From: Candidatus Pollutiaquabacter sp.
GTDB taxonomy: Bacteria; Bacteroidota; Bacteroidia; AKYH767-A; 2013-40CM-41-45
Length of the DNA: 61,146 bases
Assembly (NCBI GenBank): GCA_947465495.1
Contig: CANIAS010000009.1
Location: forward strand, 1 to 61,146
Reading direction: 5' to 3'
In this document: one piece after another, positions 35,446 to 45,133 of the stretch
Layout: the number at the start of each line of letters is the position of its first letter
Position numbering within the stretch: position 1 is the first letter of the stretch
Program-made: the position numbers and the translations under genes
Notes under the pieces: model-generated
What the model saw: only the letters and a program-made list of their open reading frames with translations
What the model was told of the DNA's origin: nothing
Database searches by the model: none

Positions 35446-35916
35446 TTACCTGGAAATTTCAAGCACTTCAAATTCCATCTTACCGCTAGGAACTTCAATC
35501 AAAGCAATTTCCCCCACTTTCTTTCCCAGCAATCCTTTTCCAATTGGACTAGAAACAGAAATCTTCCCTGCTTTAAAATCAGCTTCGTTCTCTGCCACCA
35601 ATGTATAGGTAACTTCTTGCCCAGTCTTAGTATTACGAATCCTAGCCTTACAAAGCACCAACACACGAGAATTATCCAATTTAGATTCATCAATTAAACG
35701 AGCACTGGCTACCACATCTTCCAGCTTGGATATACGGAGCTCTAATAGTCCTTGAGCGTCTTTAGCCGCATCGTATTCGGCATTCTCCGACAGGTCTCCT
35801 TTATCACGTGCTTCTGCAATCTGCTGAGAGATTTTAGGACGTTCTACATTCTTAAGCTGATTCAATTCATCCTGAAGCTTCTTCAGGCCCTCTTGAGTGA
35901 AATACTGTGCTGACAT
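35446..35916 (-). CDS. greA: Transcription elongation factor GreA
   Basis: A 156-residue GreA that rescues backtracked RNA polymerase by stimulating transcript cleavage. The N-terminal coiled coil contains LNQLKNVERPKISQQI and the acidic tip region ARDKGDLSENAEYDAAK; the C-terminal FKBP-like domain has SPIGKGLLGKKVGEIALIEV. The start at 35916 (MSAQYFTQEGLKKL) is the usual one. It is likely cotranscribed with the HIT gene. Confidence 0.97.
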   Translation of the reverse strand: MSAQYFTQEGLKKLQDELNQLKNVERPKISQQIAEARDKGDLSENAEYDAAKDAQGLLELRISKLEDVVASARLIDESKLDNSRVLVLCKARIRNTKTGQEVTYTLVAENEADFKAGKISVSSPIGKGLLGKKVGEIALIEVPSGKMEFEVLEISR

Positions 35917-36030
35917 GGCAATGAAATCTTGATGAAACATACTGCACCTAAAAAATGCAGGTAAATGGGTTTGAAATGTTTTTGATTTACTCTTCTTTTA
36001 CTAATCCTGTTTAAACCAGCACCAACTGAT

Positions 36031-36064
36031 AAAAACGAAACAAGACCCCGACAGGGATCTTGTT
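36031..36064 (-). terminator. Terminator after the PorV/PorQ-family gene
   Basis: On the minus strand the stem AACAAGATCCC pairs with GGGTCTTGTT (one G-T pair) and is followed by a T-rich run. It closes the receptor operon. Confidence 0.75.
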
Positions 36065-36089
36065 CGCTTATCAAAGATACTAATAATTT

Positions 36090-37154
36090 TTACAAGGTCA
36101 ATTTCGCACCGAATGTATGGGTGTTGTTAAACGGATTGGTAAAACGGATGGAATAGTCGATACCGAATTTCTTTCCAGATTTACCCAGTGGAACCTCGAA
36201 GGTCATACCTGCCGTAGGACCGGTATATGCAGACATCCGATTGGTAGCGTCGAAAATATCCTTCTCATACATAAAACCAGCACGCATCATGAACATTTCA
36301 CGGAAGCCATATTCAACTCCAGCTGAAGTTTGATCGTTGCTAAACGAATTGGAATTATACGTAGCAGCAAACGTAACACGGTGATCTTTCGCCGGACGGT
36401 AGTCGTAGGAAGCGCCGATATTAAGCAAGGATGGAATTTCAAATCCTTCAGCGCGTTGCTCTACTGTCATCTGATAATTACCTGATGGAGCTGTCAAGCG
36501 CGTTGAAAGACCATCGCCTCCGAATTTAAGAGTGGTCCCAACGTTCTTCAAGGAAATACCGAAGCGAATATTGTCACGGTCTTCGTTGGTACCGGTGATG
36601 TACTGAATGCCAGCATCTACACAAAGACCTTGCGCTCCAACGTTGGAGATGCTTTCATCAATGACTCGCACCGTGAATCCACCATAAATCGAATTGGAAA
36701 ACACTTTAGCGTAAGACAATCCAATGTTCAGGAACTGGGGCTTAAAAGTTCCAACCCCGCCTTCTGGAAGTGAGGTGGTAGTTACATCAATATCTCCAAA
36801 AGCCATGGACATGATTGAGATTCCCATTACACCAGACTCTCCTACCTTTTGAGTAACGCCGAAGGCGCTGATGTTTATACCACTGCCGCTCAAGAAAGAT
36901 GTGGAGGCGAACCCGGCCTCCGTCTTAGATGTACGCGCAATACCTGCAACATTCAGGAAGGTAGCTTCCAAGCCGCTGATAGAACCGCAATTTGCGTTTG
37001 CCCACCCGGATGAACGCGACCAAGGGTTAATCAACAATTCGGTGGCACCGGCCTGACCGACGCGGTCGGGGTTACCGGCGAAAGCAACTCCGCTGTACAG
37101 CAAACCTGACAGCAACAAAGCGCATGCGATGGATCCGATATGACGAGTTTTCAT
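36090..37154 (-). CDS. PorV/PorQ-family outer membrane protein
   Basis: About 354 residues; start at 37154 gives a signal peptide (MKTRHIGSIACALLLSGLLY). The mature barrel begins with the family's NPDRVGQAGATELLINPWSR and continues with conserved strands such as NVAGIARTSKTEAGFAST, FLNIGLSYAKVF, and a C-terminal GKKFGIDYSIRF with HTFGAKLTL. PorV shuttles T9SS cargo from the translocon to the sortase; PorQ paralogues also exist. This one is probably a dedicated paralogue, since it is in an operon with a receptor and a 1319-residue secreted protein. Whether it carries that protein is inference. Confidence 0.83.
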   Translation of the reverse strand: MKTRHIGSIACALLLSGLLYSGVAFAGNPDRVGQAGATELLINPWSRSSGWANANCGSISGLEATFLNVAGIARTSKTEAGFASTSFLSGSGINISAFGVTQKVGESGVMGISIMSMAFGDIDVTTTSLPEGGVGTFKPQFLNIGLSYAKVFSNSIYGGFTVRVIDESISNVGAQGLCVDAGIQYITGTNEDRDNIRFGISLKNVGTTLKFGGDGLSTRLTAPSGNYQMTVEQRAEGFEIPSLLNIGASYDYRPAKDHRVTFAATYNSNSFSNDQTSAGVEYGFREMFMMRAGFMYEKDIFDATNRMSAYTGPTAGMTFEVPLGKSGKKFGIDYSIRFTNPFNNTHTFGAKLTL

Positions 37155-37200
37155 AGTGCTTTTTTTCAATAATGATTCCATTTGTTTCCGAGTCGTAGGA

Positions 37201-40200
37201 TTAGAACGTATCAAGGTCAATTGGGCGAAGTACGCCGAACCATTTGATGGTACGCTCACCTATTCCAGGCGCGTCTACGTGGATAATGTAAAGCCCACTG
37301 GCAATTGGAACGTACTGGGAGTTTTTAAGATCCCAATCGAGTGAGGTCTCCGTATTAGTTTCAGGATAAATGGTTCCACCGGTGTTGTCAAAGCCTGCAT
37401 CGCGCTTGAGCTTGCGAACCAGAATACCGCTAGCTGTATAAATAGTCACCGTACATTGCGCAGGCAGGTTGGTAATCTTGATGCGATTATCCAATTGATT
37501 CTGCTCGTAACTAGAATACGCATAATACGGATTAGGTACAACGTTGATCAAACTCAAAGCATTGGTAGCAACATCGGTTTGCTTTACTTGAGCTGTTAAA
37601 CTATTGGTACTAAAACGGTAATAAGGAAGATAACCATGGGACGTATCTACTCCAGTTCCTTGGTACATGCGGTACGGTTTAGCAACACGCAAACGGACAC
37701 GTACATCCGAAGCGAGAACCGTCTGACCAGCTGCTGTGTAGGAACAAGAAACCCACATGCAATCTTTCCAGGTCTGGGTAATCAACTTCTTCTGAGCCGT
37801 CGTTACTGTATTTGCCAATCCCCACAAACGGTCATGAATCCACTGGCAGCCATCGTAGGCCGGACCATAATAAGTACTAGCCGTGGTAACGGTATCTGCA
37901 GTAGCAGGAAACTTCAATGATCGTTTATTGCCGAAAACATAAATGAAATGTTTACCACCGGCAATCACTCGACCTGTATCATCCAACAAAACTGTAGTTG
38001 GATTATAAATCATGTCTGCACCTGTTTGACCTAAGAATCCGTTAGCCGAAGACAGATAGCTATCCTCACCAAATGCAATGTTCAAACGCTCACCTGTTTC
38101 TACGTTAATGGCGTAGCCTGGGAACCAGCTATAACCTGAATCCACAGAACTGTAGGTGCCGTCGATATTGTAAGAAGGATGTTTACGAATTAAGTTTTTG
38201 TACTGATTACCTTCCGTATAGTTCTTGTCATTGTTGGTTTCGAATACAACGCAACGGCTCCACTTTGATTTATCACTGGTGAGTACCACATCCACTCCAC
38301 ACAGATACGAAATAGAATCCTTAGAAATTGCACCTGCAGCATCCCAGCCTGGCGCCGGAGCCAAACGATCATCGTTGGCTGTCGTAGCACACAATTTGAA
38401 TGGAGACCACGTTCCACCTAAAACTTTTTCATAAAACTGAGAATTGTCGACGCCGATATAATCAGGGTCAGGTGACGTTGCTGTACCCGCACGAATCCAG
38501 TTGAATTGCGGGAAGTTATCCAAATCAGGAACGCCGGTCAGCCACTGAGCATTATTGTCTGTATATATCTTGTTGGCCTCAATGAAGGCGTTTCCTCCGG
38601 CTTGATATTCACCTGGCCCATCTACCTGGTTCATGCTAACATAGAAACCATAATCAGGGAAAAGCTGATCGTATGGGAACTCCAAGGTTTTCTCAGAGGT
38701 GGTAGATTGACCAGAACCAAGATTCTTGAGAATCCAACGTCCACCAGAAGTGGTCGTATCAGTCAACCACAACTCGTAAGTACCAGGCACCACTTTTACT
38801 GGATCATACACTCGGATATCTACTGGACCGCGAGCCTGATCATAAATTGGATACTGAATAGCGCTTGAAGGAGCTGCGGCATTGAAAATCTCGTTATCAA
38901 TCTGATCCTGGGAAATATCCAGTGTTAAACGATCCGATCCAAGATTATACCCGTTACCTACCCCACTGATACGCTGAATGCTTGGTCCATCACCATACGA
39001 TGTATTCAGCACTAACCCCTGAGATTCCGGAGAGGAAATATGTGGAATAGCGGTATATACATTAATGGATCCGCCAATTGAATTACGACGTCCTGCCAAG
39101 TACGGCTTGCCCAATCCTTCTACATACGGATCAAACGTAGCCTGATCAGGATTGTAGGCATAAGCAATGGCCATGTAATAATAAGTCTCATGATTGACCA
39201 GATTCGGATCACCGGATGCAAATGCATCTGTTGTAATACGGAAAGTGTGGCGCAGACCTTTGTCTTCTCCAACCACTTCCTCTTCAGAAACAATGGCGTT
39301 AAGCTGTGGCTGGAAATACTGGTTCACAATTTGTGAAACACCATTTTTAACATCACATTCAAAAATCAATTTGGCTTTGTCAGGATTATTCAATTCTGTA
39401 GGAGAAACAGAAGGGTCTGAAACCTGAAACACCTTATAACCTTCGAAGACAAATTCTGAGTTAGCAAAACCTGCGGCTTGCGCTTCCAAATCTTGTTCGC
39501 GGTATTCCTCACGCTTGTTATTAGAGGATGCTGGATTAATGATCGAGAAAATCAACTCCTTGTCCAATTCACGAATACTCAGATCCGGTGCGTCCGGTCC
39601 GTCGACTACTTTAAAACAGCTATTGAAAAGGAGCTGCGCTTTATCGTCCGCCAAACGAACAAGTTTAACAGAGGCCAATGGACCACCTGAAGTAGAACGA
39701 GCCCAAACTACACCTGTAGTGATGTAGTTGACTGCACCAGGCTGCAAAGTGAAGGAACCTGCTGCTTGCAAGAAGCGACGATCATCCGGAGGATTCGGTG
39801 TTCCTCCTGGTGTTGGTTCAGATTCAGACCAAGGGAAGAGTGAATTAAGAGTCACACCACGTGTTCCCCAACCATTGGGATCGGTATCACCTGGGAACAT
39901 GAACTCACAACTGTCTGCCCCAGCAGTTTGATAACCGTTTCCGCCATACACAAGCGGAGAACCATCTTTCCAAATACCACGCATGTAGTTGTAGTATTGT
40001 TGAGCGGTGTTTGGATTTCCAATGTTTGAACCATCGTTATTATAGTAAACAAACTTGGACATGATAATTTGTTCACCTGGCTCATCAATCGTTGAATCAC
40101 GGTCGTTATCAATGCCATCACCAGCGTCGGCTAAAGGACCTTCAAAGAAATCGACCCCGACTGCCGGAGGATTGACACCATAACCAAGTGAACCATCGTC

Positions 40201-41160
40201 ATCAGCATCACCGTTGTAACAGTAGCCGAATCCACGTTTCACGTCACAACCTACATAGTCATCGAGGTAGTTACCCAAATCCGGATCAACCCATGCGCCG
40301 AAGTAGGTTTCATACAATGCCTGACTTGCCCGATTGATAATTTTATATCGGTAGAATGTCATGTTGTTGATCTCGTCGTTGGTAGCGAAAGCGAAAGCTT
40401 GCGCCTGAATTTCCACACCAATGCGGAAAAGACTTCCGGTTTCATCGTGAGGAGCATTGTTTCCATCGTCGTTGAATACCCACCAAATGGTTTGGTCACC
40501 ATACAAGAGGTCACCGCACTGAGGAGTGGAAGAAAGATTGAAGCCCGGATAATCACCGTCTTCCCAATTGTAATGTCCGTCTCCATTGGCATCCACAAAC
40601 GGTGCGAGATATGCAGCTTGGTTCAATGCAGGATCACCCTCAGCCGGCCATGTCTTGATGACATCCGGAGTATTAGGATCTACTTGGCCATTAGCCGCAT
40701 AATATTCTACGAAAGCTTTGACTTCCGCTTTATTGACTTTCCAATGACGATCATACTCCGAGCAAACATCAGCGGTGACACTAGCATTTACGGTATCCAA
40801 AGGACCAGGCCAAAAGTCACTTCCTGACTGACGGTAAGTCTGAGCAGCCACCTTCAAATTGCCACCATTATCCTTGCCACCAATCCAAATGGCTCCTGCA
40901 AATAATGAGCGCTTACCAGATCCATATGGAACTTCATACTGAGCATTACCCACCAGATCCCACCACATGTCACCATTGATGAAAATCGGACAACGAACGT
41001 TGTTGATATCCAAATCCGTCTTTGCCTTGGAGGGCTGACATCCGGCAAACATTTTTGCCCGGCCGGGATTGGCTTGTCTTTGCGTTCCTACGTTCTGTCG
41101 CGCCTGCGTCGCAGTGGCGATGAGGAAAAGAACCAATGTTGCTTTGACGAACTGCTTCAT
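37201..41160 (-). CDS. Giant secreted protein with atypical T9SS-like C-terminus
   Basis: A 1319-residue exported protein with a signal peptide (MKQFVKATLVLFLIATA). No enzymatic motif was recognised. The N-terminal part contains GDMWWDLVG, SLFAGAIWIGGKD and Asp/Asn-rich loops (EDGDYPGF, DDDGSLGYG, GDGIDNDRDSTIDEPGEQ), plausible calcium-binding loops. The last 110 residues resemble a T9SS sorting domain of a specific type: INVVPNPYYAYSSYE, then ITNLPAQCTVTIYT, SGILVRKLKRD, SGLYIIHVDAPG, ending IKWFGVLRPIDLDTF. It lies 42 bases after the receptor gene and 46 before the PorV-like gene, so the three form one unit. Confidence 0.75.
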   Translation of the reverse strand: MKQFVKATLVLFLIATATQARQNVGTQRQANPGRAKMFAGCQPSKAKTDLDINNVRCPIFINGDMWWDLVGNAQYEVPYGSGKRSLFAGAIWIGGKDNGGNLKVAAQTYRQSGSDFWPGPLDTVNASVTADVCSEYDRHWKVNKAEVKAFVEYYAANGQVDPNTPDVIKTWPAEGDPALNQAAYLAPFVDANGDGHYNWEDGDYPGFNLSSTPQCGDLLYGDQTIWWVFNDDGNNAPHDETGSLFRIGVEIQAQAFAFATNDEINNMTFYRYKIINRASQALYETYFGAWVDPDLGNYLDDYVGCDVKRGFGYCYNGDADDDGSLGYGVNPPAVGVDFFEGPLADAGDGIDNDRDSTIDEPGEQIIMSKFVYYNNDGSNIGNPNTAQQYYNYMRGIWKDGSPLVYGGNGYQTAGADSCEFMFPGDTDPNGWGTRGVTLNSLFPWSESEPTPGGTPNPPDDRRFLQAAGSFTLQPGAVNYITTGVVWARSTSGGPLASVKLVRLADDKAQLLFNSCFKVVDGPDAPDLSIRELDKELIFSIINPASSNNKREEYREQDLEAQAAGFANSEFVFEGYKVFQVSDPSVSPTELNNPDKAKLIFECDVKNGVSQIVNQYFQPQLNAIVSEEEVVGEDKGLRHTFRITTDAFASGDPNLVNHETYYYMAIAYAYNPDQATFDPYVEGLGKPYLAGRRNSIGGSINVYTAIPHISSPESQGLVLNTSYGDGPSIQRISGVGNGYNLGSDRLTLDISQDQIDNEIFNAAAPSSAIQYPIYDQARGPVDIRVYDPVKVVPGTYELWLTDTTTSGGRWILKNLGSGQSTTSEKTLEFPYDQLFPDYGFYVSMNQVDGPGEYQAGGNAFIEANKIYTDNNAQWLTGVPDLDNFPQFNWIRAGTATSPDPDYIGVDNSQFYEKVLGGTWSPFKLCATTANDDRLAPAPGWDAAGAISKDSISYLCGVDVVLTSDKSKWSRCVVFETNNDKNYTEGNQYKNLIRKHPSYNIDGTYSSVDSGYSWFPGYAINVETGERLNIAFGEDSYLSSANGFLGQTGADMIYNPTTVLLDDTGRVIAGGKHFIYVFGNKRSLKFPATADTVTTASTYYGPAYDGCQWIHDRLWGLANTVTTAQKKLITQTWKDCMWVSCSYTAAGQTVLASDVRVRLRVAKPYRMYQGTGVDTSHGYLPYYRFSTNSLTAQVKQTDVATNALSLINVVPNPYYAYSSYEQNQLDNRIKITNLPAQCTVTIYTASGILVRKLKRDAGFDNTGGTIYPETNTETSLDWDLKNSQYVPIASGLYIIHVDAPGIGERTIKWFGVLRPIDLDTF

Positions 41161-41202
41161 CGTATAGAGAGGTATTGTTTTCGAATTAGTTGAACAAGCG
41201 AA

Positions 41203-44200
41203 TTAGAAATTAATCATTACACCCAGGCGCATACGACGAGGTAAGCTATAGTTGCCAGGATTGTTAACCGCCACTTCGTATAAGTCTACGTAAGCTTGCG
41301 GATCAACTTTACTCTGGATGTTAGACTGAGCTCCTGGAGAAGTGATATAGCCGTCGTCACTAGGACTGCCTGTTGCAGCATAGACTGCATTGATATTCTG
41401 CGTATTCAAAACGTTTAGGATCTGCAAGTAAACCTGGCCTGACAATGGACGACGAGCTTCTCCATCGGAACGTTTACCCGTGGTGATATTGAAGCCTTTA
41501 TCGAAGCGTGCATCAATACGGAACTGCCAAGGAAGTCGTGACCCATTCAACTGACCAGAAATCACCGAACGGCTGTTAGCCGCCGAGGTAAAGTCAGCAG
41601 TAGGAGTGATGTTCGACTTACGAGTGTATGGAGTACCTGAACCAGCGCGGAACACCAGGTTCATACCGGCCATTGCAAAAACTTGCTTGCCCCACCATAC
41701 TGGTCCATTGTAATCCTTACCGGCACCATAGTGGTAATCGAAGGAAGTAACAAACGTATGACGTTGATCGAAGTTAAGTGGCTTAGGTTCGCGCAAGTTG
41801 GTCTGACCCTGTTGCGCCAATAAACCTGCATTCGTATTTGGATCCGAACCGGTACCATTTGCAAAAGACAACGTATAGCTCACACTCATACGAACGTTAT
41901 TCGTACGGCGAAGATCATATGCAAATGAAAGACCCTTGGTTGTACCAAAGTCGATGTTGCCATAGGTATTGTACGAAATAGGGTACGCATACAACACGTT
42001 AATGATCTGAATCATGTTGCGCAACTCGCGGTAGAACGCAGAGATGGAGAGCGCAGATGAACGACTGAGTCGCTGCTGGAATGACAATTCATATTCTGTG
42101 GTACGCTCAGGCTTGAGATCCGGATTGCTGATTGTACCAGAAACACCTTGAGCCAAGCTACGATAAGAAACCGGATTAAAACGAAGAAGTCCACCATCTT
42201 GCGGACGCTGCGTCAACACATCGTAGTGTGCCTTGAAATTAGCCTCGTCAGAAATTGGGAAAGCGAAGGCGATACGAGGCATGATATTGACTTGTGGATT
42301 ATATCGCTCAAAGATATTAGAACGAACCACCGCATTCTGTACGTCATTCGGGTCTTTGATGAAAGGCTGGATACCATTGGAATTACCACCGCCTTCAAGC
42401 AAAGGTGTAAGGTCGGAAATTTCGTTTCCTTGGGCATCATACCACTGATCGTCGTTACGGTAACCTACAATCTGAGTCGGATTATTCACGCTGTTTACAT
42501 ACACCGCATAATCATCGCCAATATTGTTCGGAATATCACCCAGGTTTTTTGACTCCTGGTCGCCTGCACGATACGCATCAAATAAAAGGTATTTGTCCTT
42601 CAATACATATTGATTGGCATCGAAGTAATCGACGCGGACACCGATATTGAACGTAAGGTCGTTGAAGTTGAAGCGATCCTGAATATAACCTGCGATATAC
42701 GTAGGACGGAAGGCATCAATAGTACGTGTGAAGTTATTGTCTGCATCCTGCTGGTCGTAGTAATCCATGAAGGAAGGACGGGCGGTCTGCTTGTTGCCGA
42801 GATAATCATAGCCATAATAACCAACGAGTCCAGAAAGCTCGTCAGGCGTGAACATGTTCAAATTCAAACGACTTGGATCAATTGCATCCACTTGTACTGT
42901 ATCCGTTAAACCCAATCCAAGTTCGGCGCGAATATTTTCATAGAAACCAGGTGCTACTTCTCCTATGAGATTGGTCGTAGGCTCATATTTAGAATCGAAG
43001 TTCACGTAGGTAACCGTATCTCCGTTCGAATAATCATAGGAGTACTGTGCTGTGTTCTCATCGTAGCCGGTGATGTTCGCATTGCCGAGGAAACGAGCAA
43101 GCGACCAAAGACTGCTGGCAGCGACGCTATAACCACGGTCTGTTCGTTGCTCAAATTCGCCACCAACAATAATGTTATGGTTTTTAATATCTGCAGAGAA
43201 CGATGCCACAAAACGGAACTGAGAATTGTCTGACTTGCTGAATCCATTACGCACACGGCCTGGAGTAGCATTAAGACCATACACTTGCAATCCTGCACGG
43301 TTGTCGCCATTAACAAGGCCACCGCGGAGAATGACATCATCGTAAGAATCCTGATATCCAGGAGTTCCAAAAGGATCGGTCAAGGCATAATACTGACTGG
43401 TATAGTTGGTGGTGTATGGATTCTGTGTGCCGGGAACAAAATCAAATAAAGTATCAAAGTTGGCCACTTGAGTTAAAACGACAGAATCCGACAATCCCGG
43501 ACGTTCGATAGCATCTGCTGTATAGAACGGAACAGAATAGCGGGTAAAACTACCTACATATCCATAGTCGAAGATGCGGTCGCGGTGAAGCTCACTCTCA
43601 GAAACGGAAGTGTTCTTGGAATAATCGGCCTGAATGGTATAAAACGCATTCTTGATATTCGAAGATGCTTTTTCATCCTCACTGGACGTAAAGCGCTGGG
43701 TCATTTTACCAAAGACACGCCAATTAGTACCTGTGGTGACAGGATTCTGATCGTAGTTCATCAACGAATAAATGTCAATATAATCGTGACTAGATGTACG
43801 CTCAAAGGAACCACCAAAGGTGACATTCACATTGTTTGTCGGTGCCAAATCCAATTTGCCATTCAATCGAACGGCATTCGAGGCCACGTTTGGACGATAC
43901 TTCTGTGTCGTCAGATCATCGTAGGTAAAGAAATTGGATTGGTGAATGTAGTTAGAACCAAACGGAGAACGGACCAATGGATTTTGGCGGACATCGTTTA
44001 GAACGTCTTCTTTAACGACGTAAATAGGAATAGAAGATGGACTTGCGTCGCGGTCTCCTTGATACTCACCGGCTAAGAAGAAACCAGCCGCAGAACCGGT
44101 TTTGCGACCCGTCGAATCGCGACGGCTAACAATAGGACCAGAAAGATCAAATGCTGCCAATTTATAACCATAGTCATCAAACAGTTCTGAGGTCGCCAAT

Positions 44201-44904
44201 TCTATGCCTCCGGCAAACTCACGGGAAGGTCCACGTGTCGTGATACTAATAATACCACCAGTCGCATCCCCGTATTGTGCTGGAACACCACCGGTGATAA
44301 CCGTAATCTGTTCCTGGCCTTTTTGAGGAAGACCGACACTTCCACGGACTTTAATACCATCCACAAAATAAACCGTACCGTCAGAACGTGATCCACGGAT
44401 ATTCAAGGCATCACCTTGGTCTTTTTGAAATACACCAGCCGTTTGAGAAGCCAAGGAGTTGACATCACGGGTAGGTGCAGCTTGAATTTCTTCGAAAGTA
44501 ACTGTCTTAGCCGTTGAAGGGCTTCCCTTGTCAATAAGCGGAACCGTGTATTCTACCACTTCCACTGCTTTCAATTCAACCCCTTTAGAGAGGTCAAAAT
44601 TTGCGAATGCAATTTTGTCGGCAGTGACCAATACACTGTTGAGCTGTTTGGCGTTGTAACCAACACAGGTGACCTTGACGTCGTATCGGCCAGGGTTTAA
44701 CGGCTTGATGGAGAAATTCCCATCGAAATCGGTCACAGCTCCCTGGACCTGATTACCGTTCAACAAAGCCGCTACGCTGGCAAACGGAACTCCTTCCGTG
44801 CTTCCTGATTCGGTGACTTTACCTCGAATTTCGCCAGTCTGGGCGAACGCCGATACAGTAAAGAAGAAAAATAAAAGGAGCGGTACATAAACCTTACGTC
44901 CCAT
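41203..44904 (-). CDS. TonB-dependent outer membrane receptor, very large
   Basis: About 1233 residues; start at 44904 gives the signal peptide MGRKVYVPLLLFFFFTVSA. A carboxypeptidase-D-like regulatory domain (GEIRGKVTESGSTEGVPFA, AVTDFDGNFSIKPLNPGRY) is followed by a plug domain (EIQAAPTRDVNSL, DALNIRGSRSDGTVYFVDG) and a long barrel to the terminal RMRLGVMINF. At over 1200 residues it is longer than typical siderophore receptors. Its ligand is unknown. It is first in the operon with the 1319-residue protein and a PorV-like barrel; there is no SusD, unlike the classical glycan-uptake pair. Confidence 0.9.
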   Translation of the reverse strand: MGRKVYVPLLLFFFFTVSAFAQTGEIRGKVTESGSTEGVPFASVAALLNGNQVQGAVTDFDGNFSIKPLNPGRYDVKVTCVGYNAKQLNSVLVTADKIAFANFDLSKGVELKAVEVVEYTVPLIDKGSPSTAKTVTFEEIQAAPTRDVNSLASQTAGVFQKDQGDALNIRGSRSDGTVYFVDGIKVRGSVGLPQKGQEQITVITGGVPAQYGDATGGIISITTRGPSREFAGGIELATSELFDDYGYKLAAFDLSGPIVSRRDSTGRKTGSAAGFFLAGEYQGDRDASPSSIPIYVVKEDVLNDVRQNPLVRSPFGSNYIHQSNFFTYDDLTTQKYRPNVASNAVRLNGKLDLAPTNNVNVTFGGSFERTSSHDYIDIYSLMNYDQNPVTTGTNWRVFGKMTQRFTSSEDEKASSNIKNAFYTIQADYSKNTSVSESELHRDRIFDYGYVGSFTRYSVPFYTADAIERPGLSDSVVLTQVANFDTLFDFVPGTQNPYTTNYTSQYYALTDPFGTPGYQDSYDDVILRGGLVNGDNRAGLQVYGLNATPGRVRNGFSKSDNSQFRFVASFSADIKNHNIIVGGEFEQRTDRGYSVAASSLWSLARFLGNANITGYDENTAQYSYDYSNGDTVTYVNFDSKYEPTTNLIGEVAPGFYENIRAELGLGLTDTVQVDAIDPSRLNLNMFTPDELSGLVGYYGYDYLGNKQTARPSFMDYYDQQDADNNFTRTIDAFRPTYIAGYIQDRFNFNDLTFNIGVRVDYFDANQYVLKDKYLLFDAYRAGDQESKNLGDIPNNIGDDYAVYVNSVNNPTQIVGYRNDDQWYDAQGNEISDLTPLLEGGGNSNGIQPFIKDPNDVQNAVVRSNIFERYNPQVNIMPRIAFAFPISDEANFKAHYDVLTQRPQDGGLLRFNPVSYRSLAQGVSGTISNPDLKPERTTEYELSFQQRLSRSSALSISAFYRELRNMIQIINVLYAYPISYNTYGNIDFGTTKGLSFAYDLRRTNNVRMSVSYTLSFANGTGSDPNTNAGLLAQQGQTNLREPKPLNFDQRHTFVTSFDYHYGAGKDYNGPVWWGKQVFAMAGMNLVFRAGSGTPYTRKSNITPTADFTSAANSRSVISGQLNGSRLPWQFRIDARFDKGFNITTGKRSDGEARRPLSGQVYLQILNVLNTQNINAVYAATGSPSDDGYITSPGAQSNIQSKVDPQAYVDLYEVAVNNPGNYSLPRRMRLGVMINF

Positions 44905-44974
44905 AGTACACCTGTTTTTTTGAGATTGGATGTATTTCATGAAGGTGGTAAAAGTAGGAATTGTGTTAAAATAA

Positions 44975-44982
44975 CAAAAATA
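44975..44982 (-). promoter_or_regulatory. -7 element of the receptor operon
   Basis: The minus strand reads TATTTTTG, matching TAnnTTTG, about 70 bases before the receptor start. It is divergent from the smc promoter. Confidence 0.45.
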
Positions 44983-45097
44983 TTGTTTTAAGAATGGGGA
45001 CTAAAGGTCTACTCCCTGATGGCTAGCGCTTTAGGTTTGGAAAAGCAAAATAATAGTCAAGTTATTAACAAAACTGAGGCTTCCTGTCCAAATAAAT

Positions 45098-45105
45098 TAT
45101 TTTTG
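45098..45105 (+). promoter_or_regulatory. -7 element of smc
   Basis: TATTTTTG matches TAnnTTTG, 28 bases before the smc ATG. No TTG is seen at -33. Confidence 0.45.
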
Positions 45106-45133
45106 CCTACCTCAATCAAATACCATTTTTAGT

